Positions 16,237 to 24,971 of a stretch of 64,000 nt of DNA are shown here, piece by piece. The notes beneath the pieces are model-generated. The model saw only the letters and a program-made list of their open reading frames with translations. It made no database searches and was not told the origin of the DNA. The stretch's first letter is position 1, and every line of letters starts with the position of its first letter. The position numbers and the translations under genes were made by a program. This DNA comes from Haliea sp963974125 (GTDB taxonomy: Bacteria; Pseudomonadota; Gammaproteobacteria; Pseudomonadales; Halieaceae): contig CAXBCH010000001.1 of assembly GCA_963974125.1 (NCBI GenBank), forward strand, positions 62,001 to 126,000, written 5' to 3'.

Positions 16237-17852
16237 AGCGCTACGATGCCATCGTTATCGGTGCGGGCCACAATGGCCTGACCAATGCAGCCTATCTCGC
16301 CCGGGCCGGACTCGACGTCGTGGTGCTGGAAAAAAACGACTATATTGGCGGCGCCGCTGTCACCCGGGAACTGCAGGCGGGCTGGCACTACTCGAGCTGC
16401 TCCTACGTCTGCAGCATGATGCGCCAGTCCCTGCACCGCGATCTCGACCTCTCCCGTCACGGGCTGCTGCTCGTGCCCTACCTGGGCACGGTGGCCTTCG
16501 GTGACGACGGCAGCACCCTGATCGACTACCCGGATGAAGGGGCGCACTACCTGGAGCTGCAGCGCCACTCGCCGCACGACGCCGACGCCATGTCGCGCTT
16601 CCAGGCTGACCTCGGCCGCTACGCGCAGCTGATTCGCAAGACCCTGATGCGCACGCCGCCGGATCCGGCGTCTCTCAAGCCGCGGGATATCCGCGAAATG
16701 CTGTTCCTGGCGAAGGAATTCCGGGCGCTCGGGGAGCGCGAGCTCTACGAGTACATCCGCTTCTTCACCATGAGCGCGGCGGATTTCCTCGACGACTACT
16801 TCGAAAACGATCTGGTCAAGGCCGCCATGGCCAGCCCCGGTATTATCGGCACAGCGCTGGGGGTGCAGTCCCCGGGCTCCGCCTACATCCTGCTGCACCA
16901 TGTGATGGGCGACGTCGACGGCAACGTCGGCGCCTGGGGCCTGGCGCGCGGCGGCATGGGCGCCATCTCCCAGGCCATCGCCAGTGCGCTGCGGGAAGCG
17001 GGCGGCGAGATCCGCACCTGCGCCGGGGTGGAGCGCATCCTCGTGCGCAACGGCACCACCGTGGGCGTGGCACTGGAGAACGGCGATGAGCTGCACGCCA
17101 ATATCGTCGTGTCCAACCTCGATGCCAAACGCACCTTCACCAGGCTGCTGCAGCCGGAGGAATTGCCGCCGCGGATCCTCGAGCGGGCGCGGAACTTCAA
17201 GATCCGCGGCTCTTCCGGCAAGGTCAACATCGCGCTCTCGGGCATGCCGCGCTTCAAGGGGCTACCCGACAACCGCTATATCAACCGCGGTGGCCAGACC
17301 TTCGCGGGCTCGCTGGAAACCATGGAGCGGGCCTACGACGCCTGGAAACGCGGCACCTGGTCCGAGGACCCGTTCATTGAATCGATAATACCGAGCGCCT
17401 GGGACCCGACCGTGGCACCGGCCGGCAAGCACTGGATGTCAAACTTCGTCCAGTATTGCCCACCGGAACTGGCCGACGGCCCCTGGACTCCGGAAAAACG
17501 CGACGCCTTCGGCCAGACCGTGATCAACAAGCTGGAGCGCTACAGCCCCGGCTTCAAGGACCTGATTGTGCACATGGAGGTGCGCACGCCGCACGATATC
17601 GAGGCCGAGATCGGGCTCACCCAGGGCAACATTTTCCAGGGGGAGCTCACCATCGACCAGCTGCTGTTCAACCGCCCCTTCCCCGGCTATGGGCAGTACC
17701 GCATGCCCCTGCGCAACTTCTATATGTGCGGTTCTTCGACGCACCCTGGCGGCGGCGTGTCCGCGGCCTGCGGTGCCAACGCGGCGCGGGAAATCCTCCG
17801 CGACCTGAAAAAACCCAATGTTGTCCCCGACGACGATTGCTACGACGAGTAG
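16233..17852 (+). CDS. PYROXD2/phytoene-desaturase-like FAD oxidoreductase, copy 2
   Basis: A 539-residue paralogue of the upstream gene with the Rossmann motif VIGAGHNGL at residues 8-16 and LEKNDYIGGAAVTREL after it. The C-terminal FAD motif differs: CGSSTHPGGGVSAACGANAA, lacking the APGxNAA form seen in the other three copies, and there is an acidic tail. Start is GTG 16233, inside the stop codon of copy 1. The next gene (GcvT-like) starts 3 bp after the stop. The tight packing suggests copies 1 and 2 act as a pair or heteromer with the GcvT-like protein. Confidence 0.84.
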   Translation: MKRYDAIVIGAGHNGLTNAAYLARAGLDVVVLEKNDYIGGAAVTRELQAGWHYSSCSYVCSMMRQSLHRDLDLSRHGLLLVPYLGTVAFGDDGSTLIDYPDEGAHYLELQRHSPHDADAMSRFQADLGRYAQLIRKTLMRTPPDPASLKPRDIREMLFLAKEFRALGERELYEYIRFFTMSAADFLDDYFENDLVKAAMASPGIIGTALGVQSPGSAYILLHHVMGDVDGNVGAWGLARGGMGAISQAIASALREAGGEIRTCAGVERILVRNGTTVGVALENGDELHANIVVSNLDAKRTFTRLLQPEELPPRILERARNFKIRGSSGKVNIALSGMPRFKGLPDNRYINRGGQTFAGSLETMERAYDAWKRGTWSEDPFIESIIPSAWDPTVAPAGKHWMSNFVQYCPPELADGPWTPEKRDAFGQTVINKLERYSPGFKDLIVHMEVRTPHDIEAEIGLTQGNIFQGELTIDQLLFNRPFPGYGQYRMPLRNFYMCGSSTHPGGGVSAACGANAAREILRDLKKPNVVPDDDCYDE

Positions 17853-17855
17853 GCC

Positions 17856-19052
17856 ATGGCACACGCAGATCCTTTCGCCGGCGAACGGCTCAAACTCTCC
17901 CCCTTTCATGCCCGGCAGGCGCCCATGAACCTGCGCGATGCCTGGTCCAGCTGGAACAGCTACAAGTTCGCCGATTACTACTACGACGCCCAGTACGAGT
18001 ACTTTTGTATCCGCAACACCTGCGGCACCTACGACATCTGCCCCATGCAGAAGTACGAGATCCGCGGCGCCGACGCCCTCGCCATGCTCAACCGGATGGT
18101 GACCCGGGATGTGGCCAGGCTGAAGGTAGACCGGGTGACCTACTGCTGCTGGTGCACCGACGAAGGGCGGATGATCGACGACGGCACCATTTTCCGGCTC
18201 GGCGACGATCACTACATGCTGACCTGCGGCAGCCCCTGCCTCGCCTGGCTGCGCAAGAGTGCCCTCGGCTTTGCTGACCTGACAGTGCGCGATATCAGCG
18301 AGGAGCGCGCTGGCCTGTCGCTGCAGGGACCCACTGCCTGCGCGGTCCTCAAGGACATGGGGCTTGCGGATATCGAGCAGCTCAAGCCCTTCGGGATCAT
18401 GCGCTTCGATTTTCACGGCGACACGCTGCTGGTTTCCCGAACCGGCTTTAGCGGCGATCTCGGCTACGAGCTCTGGATCGATCACTCGCTGGCGCTCGAT
18501 CTCTGGGATGCGCTCTACAGCGCCGGCGAGCACCACGGCATTCATCCCTACGGCGAGGCGGCCACCAACATGGCCCGCCTGGAGGCGGGCTTCATCATGC
18601 CGGCGATGGAGTTCAACGAGGCGCTGAAGACCGTGAACTTCCAACTTGACCAGACACCGTTCGAACTCAATCTCGGCTGGCTGGTGGATTTCCGCAAGCC
18701 CCACTTCAATGGTCGCAGCGCCCTGCTCCGCGAGCGGGACAGGGGGCCGACCTATACCCTGGTGAAGCTGGACATCGAGGGCAACAAGCCAGCCACCGAC
18801 GCCATCCTCTATGCCAACCGGCGCTGCCGACAGGAAATCGGCTACGTGACATCCGCCATGTGGTCACCGGCGGCAAAAGCCAATATCGCCCTCGCCATGG
18901 TCAGGACGAAATTCCTTGCGGGCGACATCTTCGCCGAAATCTACTACCCGAAGGAGCTGCGCCCCTACCGCAAGGTCGCGCGCTGCACAGTACGTGACAA
19001 GCCCTTCTGGGCGCCCGCGCGCACCCGCCAGACGCCCGCACCCGACCGGTGA
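17856..19052 (+). CDS. GcvT/DmdA-family folate-dependent aminomethyltransferase-like protein
   Basis: A 398-residue member of the glycine-cleavage T-protein superfamily, which moves a methyl or methylene group from an amine, sulfonium or lipoyl-bound donor to tetrahydrofolate. Visible family segments are CGTYDICPMQKYEIRGADAL, EGRMIDDGTIFRL (the conserved Asp region contacting folate), SRTGFSGDLGYELW and ARLEAGFIMPAMEFNEA. No gcvH or gcvP is present, so it is unlikely to be the housekeeping T-protein. DmdA-like or dimethylglycine/sarcosine-type demethylation are alternatives I cannot separate. It lies 3 bp behind PYROXD2 copy 2, suggesting these oxidases supply or consume its substrate. Confidence 0.82.
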   Translation: MAHADPFAGERLKLSPFHARQAPMNLRDAWSSWNSYKFADYYYDAQYEYFCIRNTCGTYDICPMQKYEIRGADALAMLNRMVTRDVARLKVDRVTYCCWCTDEGRMIDDGTIFRLGDDHYMLTCGSPCLAWLRKSALGFADLTVRDISEERAGLSLQGPTACAVLKDMGLADIEQLKPFGIMRFDFHGDTLLVSRTGFSGDLGYELWIDHSLALDLWDALYSAGEHHGIHPYGEAATNMARLEAGFIMPAMEFNEALKTVNFQLDQTPFELNLGWLVDFRKPHFNGRSALLRERDRGPTYTLVKLDIEGNKPATDAILYANRRCRQEIGYVTSAMWSPAAKANIALAMVRTKFLAGDIFAEIYYPKELRPYRKVARCTVRDKPFWAPARTRQTPAPDR

Positions 19053-19069
19053 GCGCAGCGCCGGGTACT

Positions 19070-19912
19070 TCATGCTTGCGCTTCTTTGATCTCCTCGCGC
19101 CATTCCTTCATGTTCATGCCAATCGCCATGAAACCCAGGATCCACAGCGCTTCGTCCCAGGCAAAAACCCAGTGCCCGCGATAGAGCCAGTAGCCTGCCG
19201 CGCACCAAAGCAGCGTGTACAGACCCGTCTGCACCCATTGCGCCGTGCGCAGTGCCCTGCCACCGGTAATGCCGCGCTCCTGCAGGCGCACCTGGAGCTC
19301 GATAAAAAGCACTATCAGAAGCCAGGCGACCACTTCCGCGACGTCAATCCAGGCCAGTTCACGCTCAATACGCATGCCGTCCGCGTCGGTGACCAGCGTA
19401 TCCGACTCGAAGCGGTAGAACGTGTCCCCATTCGACAGGGATGCGCAGTTGGCAGCATCTACCGGCGTGTAGACGAGATTGCGGGCATAGGCAACGCCCT
19501 CGCCACGGAAGTGACAGAGATTTTCGGCGGCAACCGGCGTTGCCTCCTGCAGGTCGAGCGCGTAGTCCGCGAAGGCATATACTGTGTGGGCGATGAACAG
19601 GAAACAGACGACGCGCAGGCCATGCATGACAATAACCCGTGTGCGCGTGAAGGCCTTGTCGTCCAGCAGATAGGTTTCCAGCTCAAACAGCAGCAGAAGT
19701 GTGAACCAGGCGAGCTCATCAAGCGTCGTGGCAAAGGCGCCGGCCCACTGCAGCAGCGTCCAGTCCGGGCGCGCCGTGTGCGTCGCCACGGTCCAGTCGT
19801 TGGCCACGTAAACCGCAAAATTCACCAGCAACAACAGGTAGACCACAAGTTTGATCGCCTGCCGAGATGGCAGGCGGCGCTGCCCTGGCAAGACAGTATC
19901 CCGTTCCTCCAC
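19070..19912 (-). CDS. multi-pass inner-membrane protein of unknown function
   Basis: A 280-residue protein with about six hydrophobic segments (starting VVYLLLLVNFAVYVA, then FTLLLLFELETYLL, VVCFLFIAHTVYAFA, and near the end LLIVLFIELQVRLQ and LWCAAGYWLYRG). A periplasmic stretch in the middle has two Cys (ENLCHF, ANCASL). The GTG start at 19912 begins MEERDTVLPGQRR. I do not recognise a catalytic motif. It converges with the GcvT-like gene (17 bp apart) and diverges from the AraC fusion gene. The ELETYLLDD and ELQVRLQ elements may place helices as in ion-channel-like or sensor proteins, but nothing decides this. Confidence 0.7.
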   Translation of the reverse strand: MEERDTVLPGQRRLPSRQAIKLVVYLLLLVNFAVYVANDWTVATHTARPDWTLLQWAGAFATTLDELAWFTLLLLFELETYLLDDKAFTRTRVIVMHGLRVVCFLFIAHTVYAFADYALDLQEATPVAAENLCHFRGEGVAYARNLVYTPVDAANCASLSNGDTFYRFESDTLVTDADGMRIERELAWIDVAEVVAWLLIVLFIELQVRLQERGITGGRALRTAQWVQTGLYTLLWCAAGYWLYRGHWVFAWDEALWILGFMAIGMNMKEWREEIKEAQA

Positions 19913-20047
19913 GCCTCAGCCCCGCACCAATTCACTGTTCTGGTCTTTTACGAGGTTGTGTTGCGGCCTGCATCCGGGCCTACACGCCAGCAGCCAGCTT
20001 GTGTATTCTCCGTCAAGAGGCAACGACTCGCGCGGAGGATGACCCCA

Positions 20048-20812
20048 ATGATGTCCACAGAGTTCGTCAGAAGCTACATCGAAGCCTGGAACGCTCAGGA
20101 CCCAACACGTGTCGCCGGCCATCTCGCGGCCGGGGGCACCTACCACGACATGGGCGAGCTGCGACAAATCACCCGCCGCAACCTGATCACCCACCTGGAA
20201 GAATACTTCAGCCACGACAGCAGCCGCTACACACTGGTCGGCGAAGTACTCGAAGGGCGGGAAACCATTGCCTTCCAGTATCTCGCCAGCCCCACTGGCG
20301 ATGACCTGCAGGTCAGTGGCTGGATGGGGGCCGAGTTCATTACCCTGGATGGGGACCGCGCCACACGCATTGAGGATTACTATCGGGACCATCTCCTGCT
20401 CGCACGCGAGCGATGCGCGGCGGCCAGGAACGAACGCTACGCCAAATCGGGCCTGAGCCCCGCGGCTCGGGAAGCGTTGCTGCAGCGGCTGGGCGAAGCC
20501 ATGGAAGGCGAGCGCGTCTACCTCAACTCCATGCTTTCCCTGCCACAGCTGGCGGAAAGCCTTGGCTGCTCCATCAATCACCTGTCGCAGGCGATCAACG
20601 AGGGACATGGCGTGGGCTTCTTCGATTTCGTCAACCACTACCGCGTCCGCGATGCCATGCAGATCCTGTCGCTACCGACGATGGGTCCAGGCATCCTTGA
20701 CGTCGCCCTCGACGTGGGCTTCAACTCCATATCAACCTTTTATGCCGCTTTCAAGCGCGCGACGGGCAAGACGCCGGCGCAGTTCCGTCGCGAATCCCTG
20801 CGCGCCGGCTAA
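20048..20812 (+). CDS. AraC-family regulator with N-terminal SnoaL/NTF2-like domain
   Basis: A 254-residue two-domain protein. Residues 1-118 look like an NTF2/SnoaL-type alpha+beta barrel (FVRSYIEAWNAQDPTRVAGH, VSGWMGAEFI and RIEDYYRDHLLLA). Residues 155-250 are an AraC-type double helix-turn-helix (SLPQLAESLGCSINHLSQAI and LDVALDVGFNSISTFYAAFK, ending KTPAQFRRE). I start at ATG 20048 because GGAGG ends about 9 bp upstream; ATG 20039 sits directly on that site. The SnoaL-like domain may bind a small-molecule inducer. It is 12 bp upstream of the PuuB-like oxidase and is the likely local regulator of the amine genes. Confidence 0.82.
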   Translation: MMSTEFVRSYIEAWNAQDPTRVAGHLAAGGTYHDMGELRQITRRNLITHLEEYFSHDSSRYTLVGEVLEGRETIAFQYLASPTGDDLQVSGWMGAEFITLDGDRATRIEDYYRDHLLLARERCAAARNERYAKSGLSPAAREALLQRLGEAMEGERVYLNSMLSLPQLAESLGCSINHLSQAINEGHGVGFFDFVNHYRVRDAMQILSLPTMGPGILDVALDVGFNSISTFYAAFKRATGKTPAQFRRESLRAG

Positions 20813-20824
20813 TCGAGTACCGGC

Positions 20825-22126
20825 ATGTTGGGATTGCGATCACCAGTGGAGACCACCGAGCACACGGGTTCCTATTACGCGGCTTCCGCCAACGAGCAGA
20901 CCAGGTATGCTCCCCTTGCCAGCGACATTGAGGCGGACATCGTCGTGGTCGGTGCCGGCTTCACCGGCATCAATACCGCACTGGAGCTCGCCGAACGCGG
21001 GCGCGAAGTCGTGCTGCTGGAGGCGAACCGGCTCGGCTGGGGCGCTTCCGGGCGCAATGGCGGCCAGATCATTGGCGGCATCGGTCACGACCCGGAGCGG
21101 TTCCAGCGCCACATCGGCAGCAATGGCGTCCGCCGTATCTACCAGCTGGGCATCGAGGCACGGGACATCATCCGCGAGCGGGTCGAGCGCCATGGCATCG
21201 ACTGCGACCTAAAGTGGGGCTATTGCGACGTCGCTCTGAAACCGCGGCATCTGCGGCAGTTTGCCGAGTGGCGGGACCACGAGGCAGCCATCGGCAACCC
21301 CCATGAATACCGACTCCTGGACCGGGAGGAATTGCGCGACTACGTCAATGCCGAGGTCTACCTGGGCGGCTTGCTCAACTACGGCAACGGCCACCTGCAC
21401 CCGCTCAACCTGTGCCTTGGTGAGGCTCGGGCCGCCGCGTCCCTGGGCACGCGCATCTTTGAACAGTCGCGGGTGACCGCAGTGATACCGGGGCCGCGGC
21501 CCCGCGTGGTAACAGCGCAGGGCAGCGTCCGGGCCAACAGGGTGGTGCTGTGCGGCAACGCCTACCTGGGTAACGTGGTTCCCCGCCTGGCAAGCCGGGT
21601 CCTGCCTTCGAACAGCTCCGTCATCGCCACCGAGCCACTGCCTGCCGAGCTCGCTCGGGCAATTGTCCCGGGGGATGTGGCGGTCTGCGATCCGCGCACA
21701 GCCCTGGACTATTTTCGTCTCTCGGCCGACAGGCGCCTGCTCTTTGGCGGCCTGTCGAACTACACGGGTCTGGAGCCACGCGACCTTGTCGGCACCCTGC
21801 GCCGCAAGATGTTGCGGGTATTCCCGGCACTGGCGGATGTTCGTATCGACTACGGCTGGAGCGGGCAGATTGGCATCGGTCTCAACCGCATGCCACAGCT
21901 TGGGCGCCTGGACGGTAACATAGTCTATATCCAGGCCTACTCGGGCCACGGCGTGGCACCGACGCATGTCATGGCGCGCATTACGGCCGCCATGATCGAC
22001 GGCTCGCCGGCGGACTTCGATCTGTTCGCACGTATCCCGCACCGCCCCTTTCCCGGCGGCAGGCTCCTGCGGCGCCCGGGACTGGCGCTGGGCATGGCCT
22101 GGTTCAAGTTGCGCGACGCGCTTTAG
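20825..22126 (+). CDS. FAD-dependent amine oxidoreductase, PuuB/DadA-like
   Basis: A 433-residue D-amino-acid-oxidase-superfamily flavoprotein. The FAD motif VVGAGFTGIN is at 41-50, followed by VVLLEANRLGWGASGRNGGQ, the signature of the gamma-glutamylputrescine oxidase (PuuB) group. The C-terminal part has YGWSGQIGIGLNRMPQLGRL and YIQAYSGHGVAPTHVMA, also typical. PuuB oxidises gamma-glutamylputrescine to the aldehyde with release of H2O2 and ammonia. A PuuA-like synthetase is encoded at 28555-29937, so this enzyme may act on its product. It is 12 bp behind the AraC fusion gene. Confidence 0.86.
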   Translation: MLGLRSPVETTEHTGSYYAASANEQTRYAPLASDIEADIVVVGAGFTGINTALELAERGREVVLLEANRLGWGASGRNGGQIIGGIGHDPERFQRHIGSNGVRRIYQLGIEARDIIRERVERHGIDCDLKWGYCDVALKPRHLRQFAEWRDHEAAIGNPHEYRLLDREELRDYVNAEVYLGGLLNYGNGHLHPLNLCLGEARAAASLGTRIFEQSRVTAVIPGPRPRVVTAQGSVRANRVVLCGNAYLGNVVPRLASRVLPSNSSVIATEPLPAELARAIVPGDVAVCDPRTALDYFRLSADRRLLFGGLSNYTGLEPRDLVGTLRRKMLRVFPALADVRIDYGWSGQIGIGLNRMPQLGRLDGNIVYIQAYSGHGVAPTHVMARITAAMIDGSPADFDLFARIPHRPFPGGRLLRRPGLALGMAWFKLRDAL

Positions 22127-23715
22127 CGCCAGTCCTTGAGAATTCGCCGGGCGGCATTGTAGCCCGGTGCGCCGGTAACGCCGCCGCCCGGGTGGGAACC
22201 GGAACCGCAGAGATAGAGGCCGGGCACGGGGGTGGCGTATTGCGCGGCATCCGGATGCGGGCGCATGCTGAAGAGCTGATCCGGTTCCATGCGGCCGTGG
22301 CAGATATCGCCACGGGGCAGGCCGAAGTCGCGCTCGAGATCCAGGGGCGTCAGGCACTGGGTGGCCACGAGAATCTCGCGCAGGTTGGGGACGAAACGCT
22401 CCGCCCAGCCCAGAATGTCCTCCAGGACCCGGGGTTTCTCCGCGTCCCAGTGCCGGCCATCGGCGAGGTCGTAGGGCATGTATTTGCACAGCATGCTCAT
22501 CACATGTGTCCCCTCGACATCCGTTAGCGTGTCATCGATGACACTCGGGACCACCGCCTCGATGATCGGCGGCGACGCTGGCTGGCCGGCACGCGCGCTG
22601 CGGTAGGCGGCGTCCAGGTGCTGCTTGCTCTCGATGAAGGTGATGGTCGCCTCGTGCTCGGGACCGGCGCCATCGCGGCCGAACGCCGCAAAGCGCGGCA
22701 GCCCGCTGAGCGCCAGGTTGATGCGCAGGGAGGCCGACTCCTGGCGAAAGGCCCGCAGGTCGCGGACAAATGCCTCCGGCAGATACTCTTCCCCCAGGAA
22801 TTCCAGCAGCGTGCGTTTCGGCTCCGTGTTCGCAGCCACCACCGGCGCGGCGATCTCCTCACCGTTTGCAAGGCGCACACCGCGCACTTTGCCGTGCGCA
22901 ACCAGGATGCGTTGCACCGGCGCCTGCGTGCGGATCTCCACACCCTTGTCCCGCGCCGATGCCGCCATGGCACTGGTGATACCGCCCATCCCGCCGCGCA
23001 CAATGCCCCAGGCCCCCTTGCGACCGTCGATTTCGCCCACGGCATGATGCAGCATAGCCAGGCTGGCGCCGGGCTGGGATAGCGGCGCGAAATTCGCGGG
23101 CATGATGTGCGCCGCCACCATGGCCTTGACCTTGTCACTCTCGAACCAGCGGTCGATGATTGTTTCCGGCGCGCCGAGGAAGAACTGCAGGAGACGCCAG
23201 CGCTGGTCGGCGTCCAGCCTGCGCGCACCCAGCCCCAGGCGCAGCGCGGAGAGCAGATCGCCGATGCCGCCGCCGTGGAGCTTTGGCGGCTCACGCAACC
23301 ACTGGCTCGCCAGCAGCTCGCCGACCACTGCCACCGACTCCTCGAAGGCGAGATAGGCATCGTAGTCGCGCGCCGAGTAACGGCCAAACTCCGCCCGGTC
23401 GTGGGCCTCGTCGCCAGTCAGCAGCAGGTAATCACCGCGCGAGTCGAGGTACAGGGAATTGCCGAGCAGCAGCGGCTGGTAGCCATGGCGCTCGAGCTCA
23501 AGATCGCGCACCACCTCGGGCCGCAGCAGGCTGACGACGTAGGACGCGACGGAATTGCGGAAACCGGGATGAAATTCCTCGCTCACGGCGGCGCCCCCGA
23601 CCACGTGCCGGCGCTCGAGCACGCAGACCTTCATGCCGCCCCGGGCCAGGTAGTTGGCCGTGGTCAGGCCGTTGTGGCCCGCACCGATGACGATTGCGTC
23701 AAAGACCGCCGTCAC
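22123..23715 (-). CDS. PYROXD2/phytoene-desaturase-like FAD oxidoreductase, copy 3
   Basis: A 530-residue flavoprotein with VIGAGHNGL at residues 9-17, GGAAVSEEFHPGFRNSVASY after the Rossmann fold, and C-terminal CGSGSHPGGGVTGAPGYNAA. I chose GTG 23715, which overlaps the upstream MFS gene stop as GTGA; the open frame extends 90 bp further but would run into the MFS gene. It is the last gene of the minus-strand unit SSS carrier, MFS carrier, oxidoreductase. It converges with the PuuB-like gene, sharing 4 bp at their ends. Confidence 0.85.
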   Translation of the reverse strand: MTAVFDAIVIGAGHNGLTTANYLARGGMKVCVLERRHVVGGAAVSEEFHPGFRNSVASYVVSLLRPEVVRDLELERHGYQPLLLGNSLYLDSRGDYLLLTGDEAHDRAEFGRYSARDYDAYLAFEESVAVVGELLASQWLREPPKLHGGGIGDLLSALRLGLGARRLDADQRWRLLQFFLGAPETIIDRWFESDKVKAMVAAHIMPANFAPLSQPGASLAMLHHAVGEIDGRKGAWGIVRGGMGGITSAMAASARDKGVEIRTQAPVQRILVAHGKVRGVRLANGEEIAAPVVAANTEPKRTLLEFLGEEYLPEAFVRDLRAFRQESASLRINLALSGLPRFAAFGRDGAGPEHEATITFIESKQHLDAAYRSARAGQPASPPIIEAVVPSVIDDTLTDVEGTHVMSMLCKYMPYDLADGRHWDAEKPRVLEDILGWAERFVPNLREILVATQCLTPLDLERDFGLPRGDICHGRMEPDQLFSMRPHPDAAQYATPVPGLYLCGSGSHPGGGVTGAPGYNAARRILKDWR

Positions 23716-24935
23716 GGGGCGTCCGCCAGGGCCGGCAGCGTACGCCGCAGGCGTACATACAGGCCCGCGTAGATCGCCAGGGCAGCCAGGGATGCCGCCG
23801 CACAAAGCTGGAACACCGGGTCGTAGCCATTGCCGAGGGCGAGCGCCGACGCCGCCAGATTGGGGCCAACGATCTGGCCCAGGCCCTGCGCCGCCGGCAG
23901 CAGCGAGGCAAACCGTCCCGAGTGGTCCACGTTCGCCACCGTCGCCATCTGGTAAACGTCGATAAAGATCCAGAGAAAGTTGAAGGTGTAGACACTGATG
24001 AAAAAAGTCACGTTGGTGATGCCGAAGGCCAGCATGCCAACGACCGTGGCGTGCACCAGCAGCGTCACCAGCAGCGGGCGCAGCAGACCGAACCGGTTGC
24101 TGATGATGGTCGCAAACAGGCAGCCGAGGATGCTCATGAGCGACACCCAGACCAGCACGCCGGAAACCCAGGATGCCTCGAGGCCGGCGCGGGCGGTGGC
24201 CAGTTCAATGTAGGTCCAGTAGGCGCCAATGTTCACATAGGTGAGTGCGATGGCGGCCAGGCACAGCCAGGGCACCGCTGCCGGTACATGTCGGTGCTCG
24301 ACGATGACGCCCACCTCCGGGTCCTGCACCTCGACCTCCACCTCCAGCCCGGGCTCCGCGGGCCGGGCGGGCACCCAGCGCAGGAACAGAAGCCCGAGCG
24401 CATAGGCGGCGATAAAGACACCGTAGATCGCGTCCATTGACAGGCGCGGCAGCGCATACATCTCGGCCGCCTGGGTGAAAGCGAAACAGAACAGCATGAT
24501 GTTGTAGGCGCGCGCGGGGCGCGAGCTGGCACCCAGATTGGCCACGGCGATCGCCGTGTAGACGCCACTGCCGGTGCCGGCCAGGAATCGCAGCCAGACG
24601 ACCTGCTCATAGTCCACGAACACCATGCACAGACCATTGGCACCCATGGCAACCGCTGCCGCGATGACCACCAGCAAACGCCGGTTGATGCGCGCCACCA
24701 GCAGGGAGGCGAGAACAGCGCCAAAAGAGAGCCCGCCGAGGTCCGCTCCAGCCACGCGCCCCGTTTGCACATCGGTGAAACCGAGCTGGACCGCCCAGGC
24801 GGTACTGATAACGGGAATACCCGCCAGCACGCCGTAGCCAACGAGCGTCATGTAGAGCGAGATCGTTTGCGAACGCCAGCCGTCGAACAGCGTCCGTTCA
24901 TGGTGGAGCATGGTGTTGCTGGCGTTCCCTGGCAT
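23712..24935 (-). CDS. major facilitator superfamily transporter
   Basis: A 407-residue protein with about 12 hydrophobic helices (LYMTLVGYGVLAGIPVIST first, AASLAALAIYAGLYV last) and a central cytoplasmic acidic loop (LEVEVEVQDPEVGVIVEH) between the two halves. The substrate is not apparent, and direction (uptake or efflux) is not indicated by sequence. It lies 36 bp after the SSS carrier and is coupled by a 4-bp overlap to PYROXD2 copy 3. This suggests that it imports the substrate or exports the product of that enzyme. Confidence 0.85.
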   Translation of the reverse strand: MPGNASNTMLHHERTLFDGWRSQTISLYMTLVGYGVLAGIPVISTAWAVQLGFTDVQTGRVAGADLGGLSFGAVLASLLVARINRRLLVVIAAAVAMGANGLCMVFVDYEQVVWLRFLAGTGSGVYTAIAVANLGASSRPARAYNIMLFCFAFTQAAEMYALPRLSMDAIYGVFIAAYALGLLFLRWVPARPAEPGLEVEVEVQDPEVGVIVEHRHVPAAVPWLCLAAIALTYVNIGAYWTYIELATARAGLEASWVSGVLVWVSLMSILGCLFATIISNRFGLLRPLLVTLLVHATVVGMLAFGITNVTFFISVYTFNFLWIFIDVYQMATVANVDHSGRFASLLPAAQGLGQIVGPNLAASALALGNGYDPVFQLCAAASLAALAIYAGLYVRLRRTLPALADAP

Positions 24936-24971
24936 CGGTTCAGAAAACCATCGTCTGCGATTGGAGATTGA

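Noticed and set aside
14692..17852. Carotenoid biosynthesis genes (phytoene desaturase)
   Set aside because: Motifs fit the PYROXD2 branch and no crtB, crtE or crtY is nearby.
17856..19052. Housekeeping glycine cleavage T-protein
   Set aside because: No gcvH or gcvP adjacent, and the N-terminus differs; retained as a GcvT-family homologue only.
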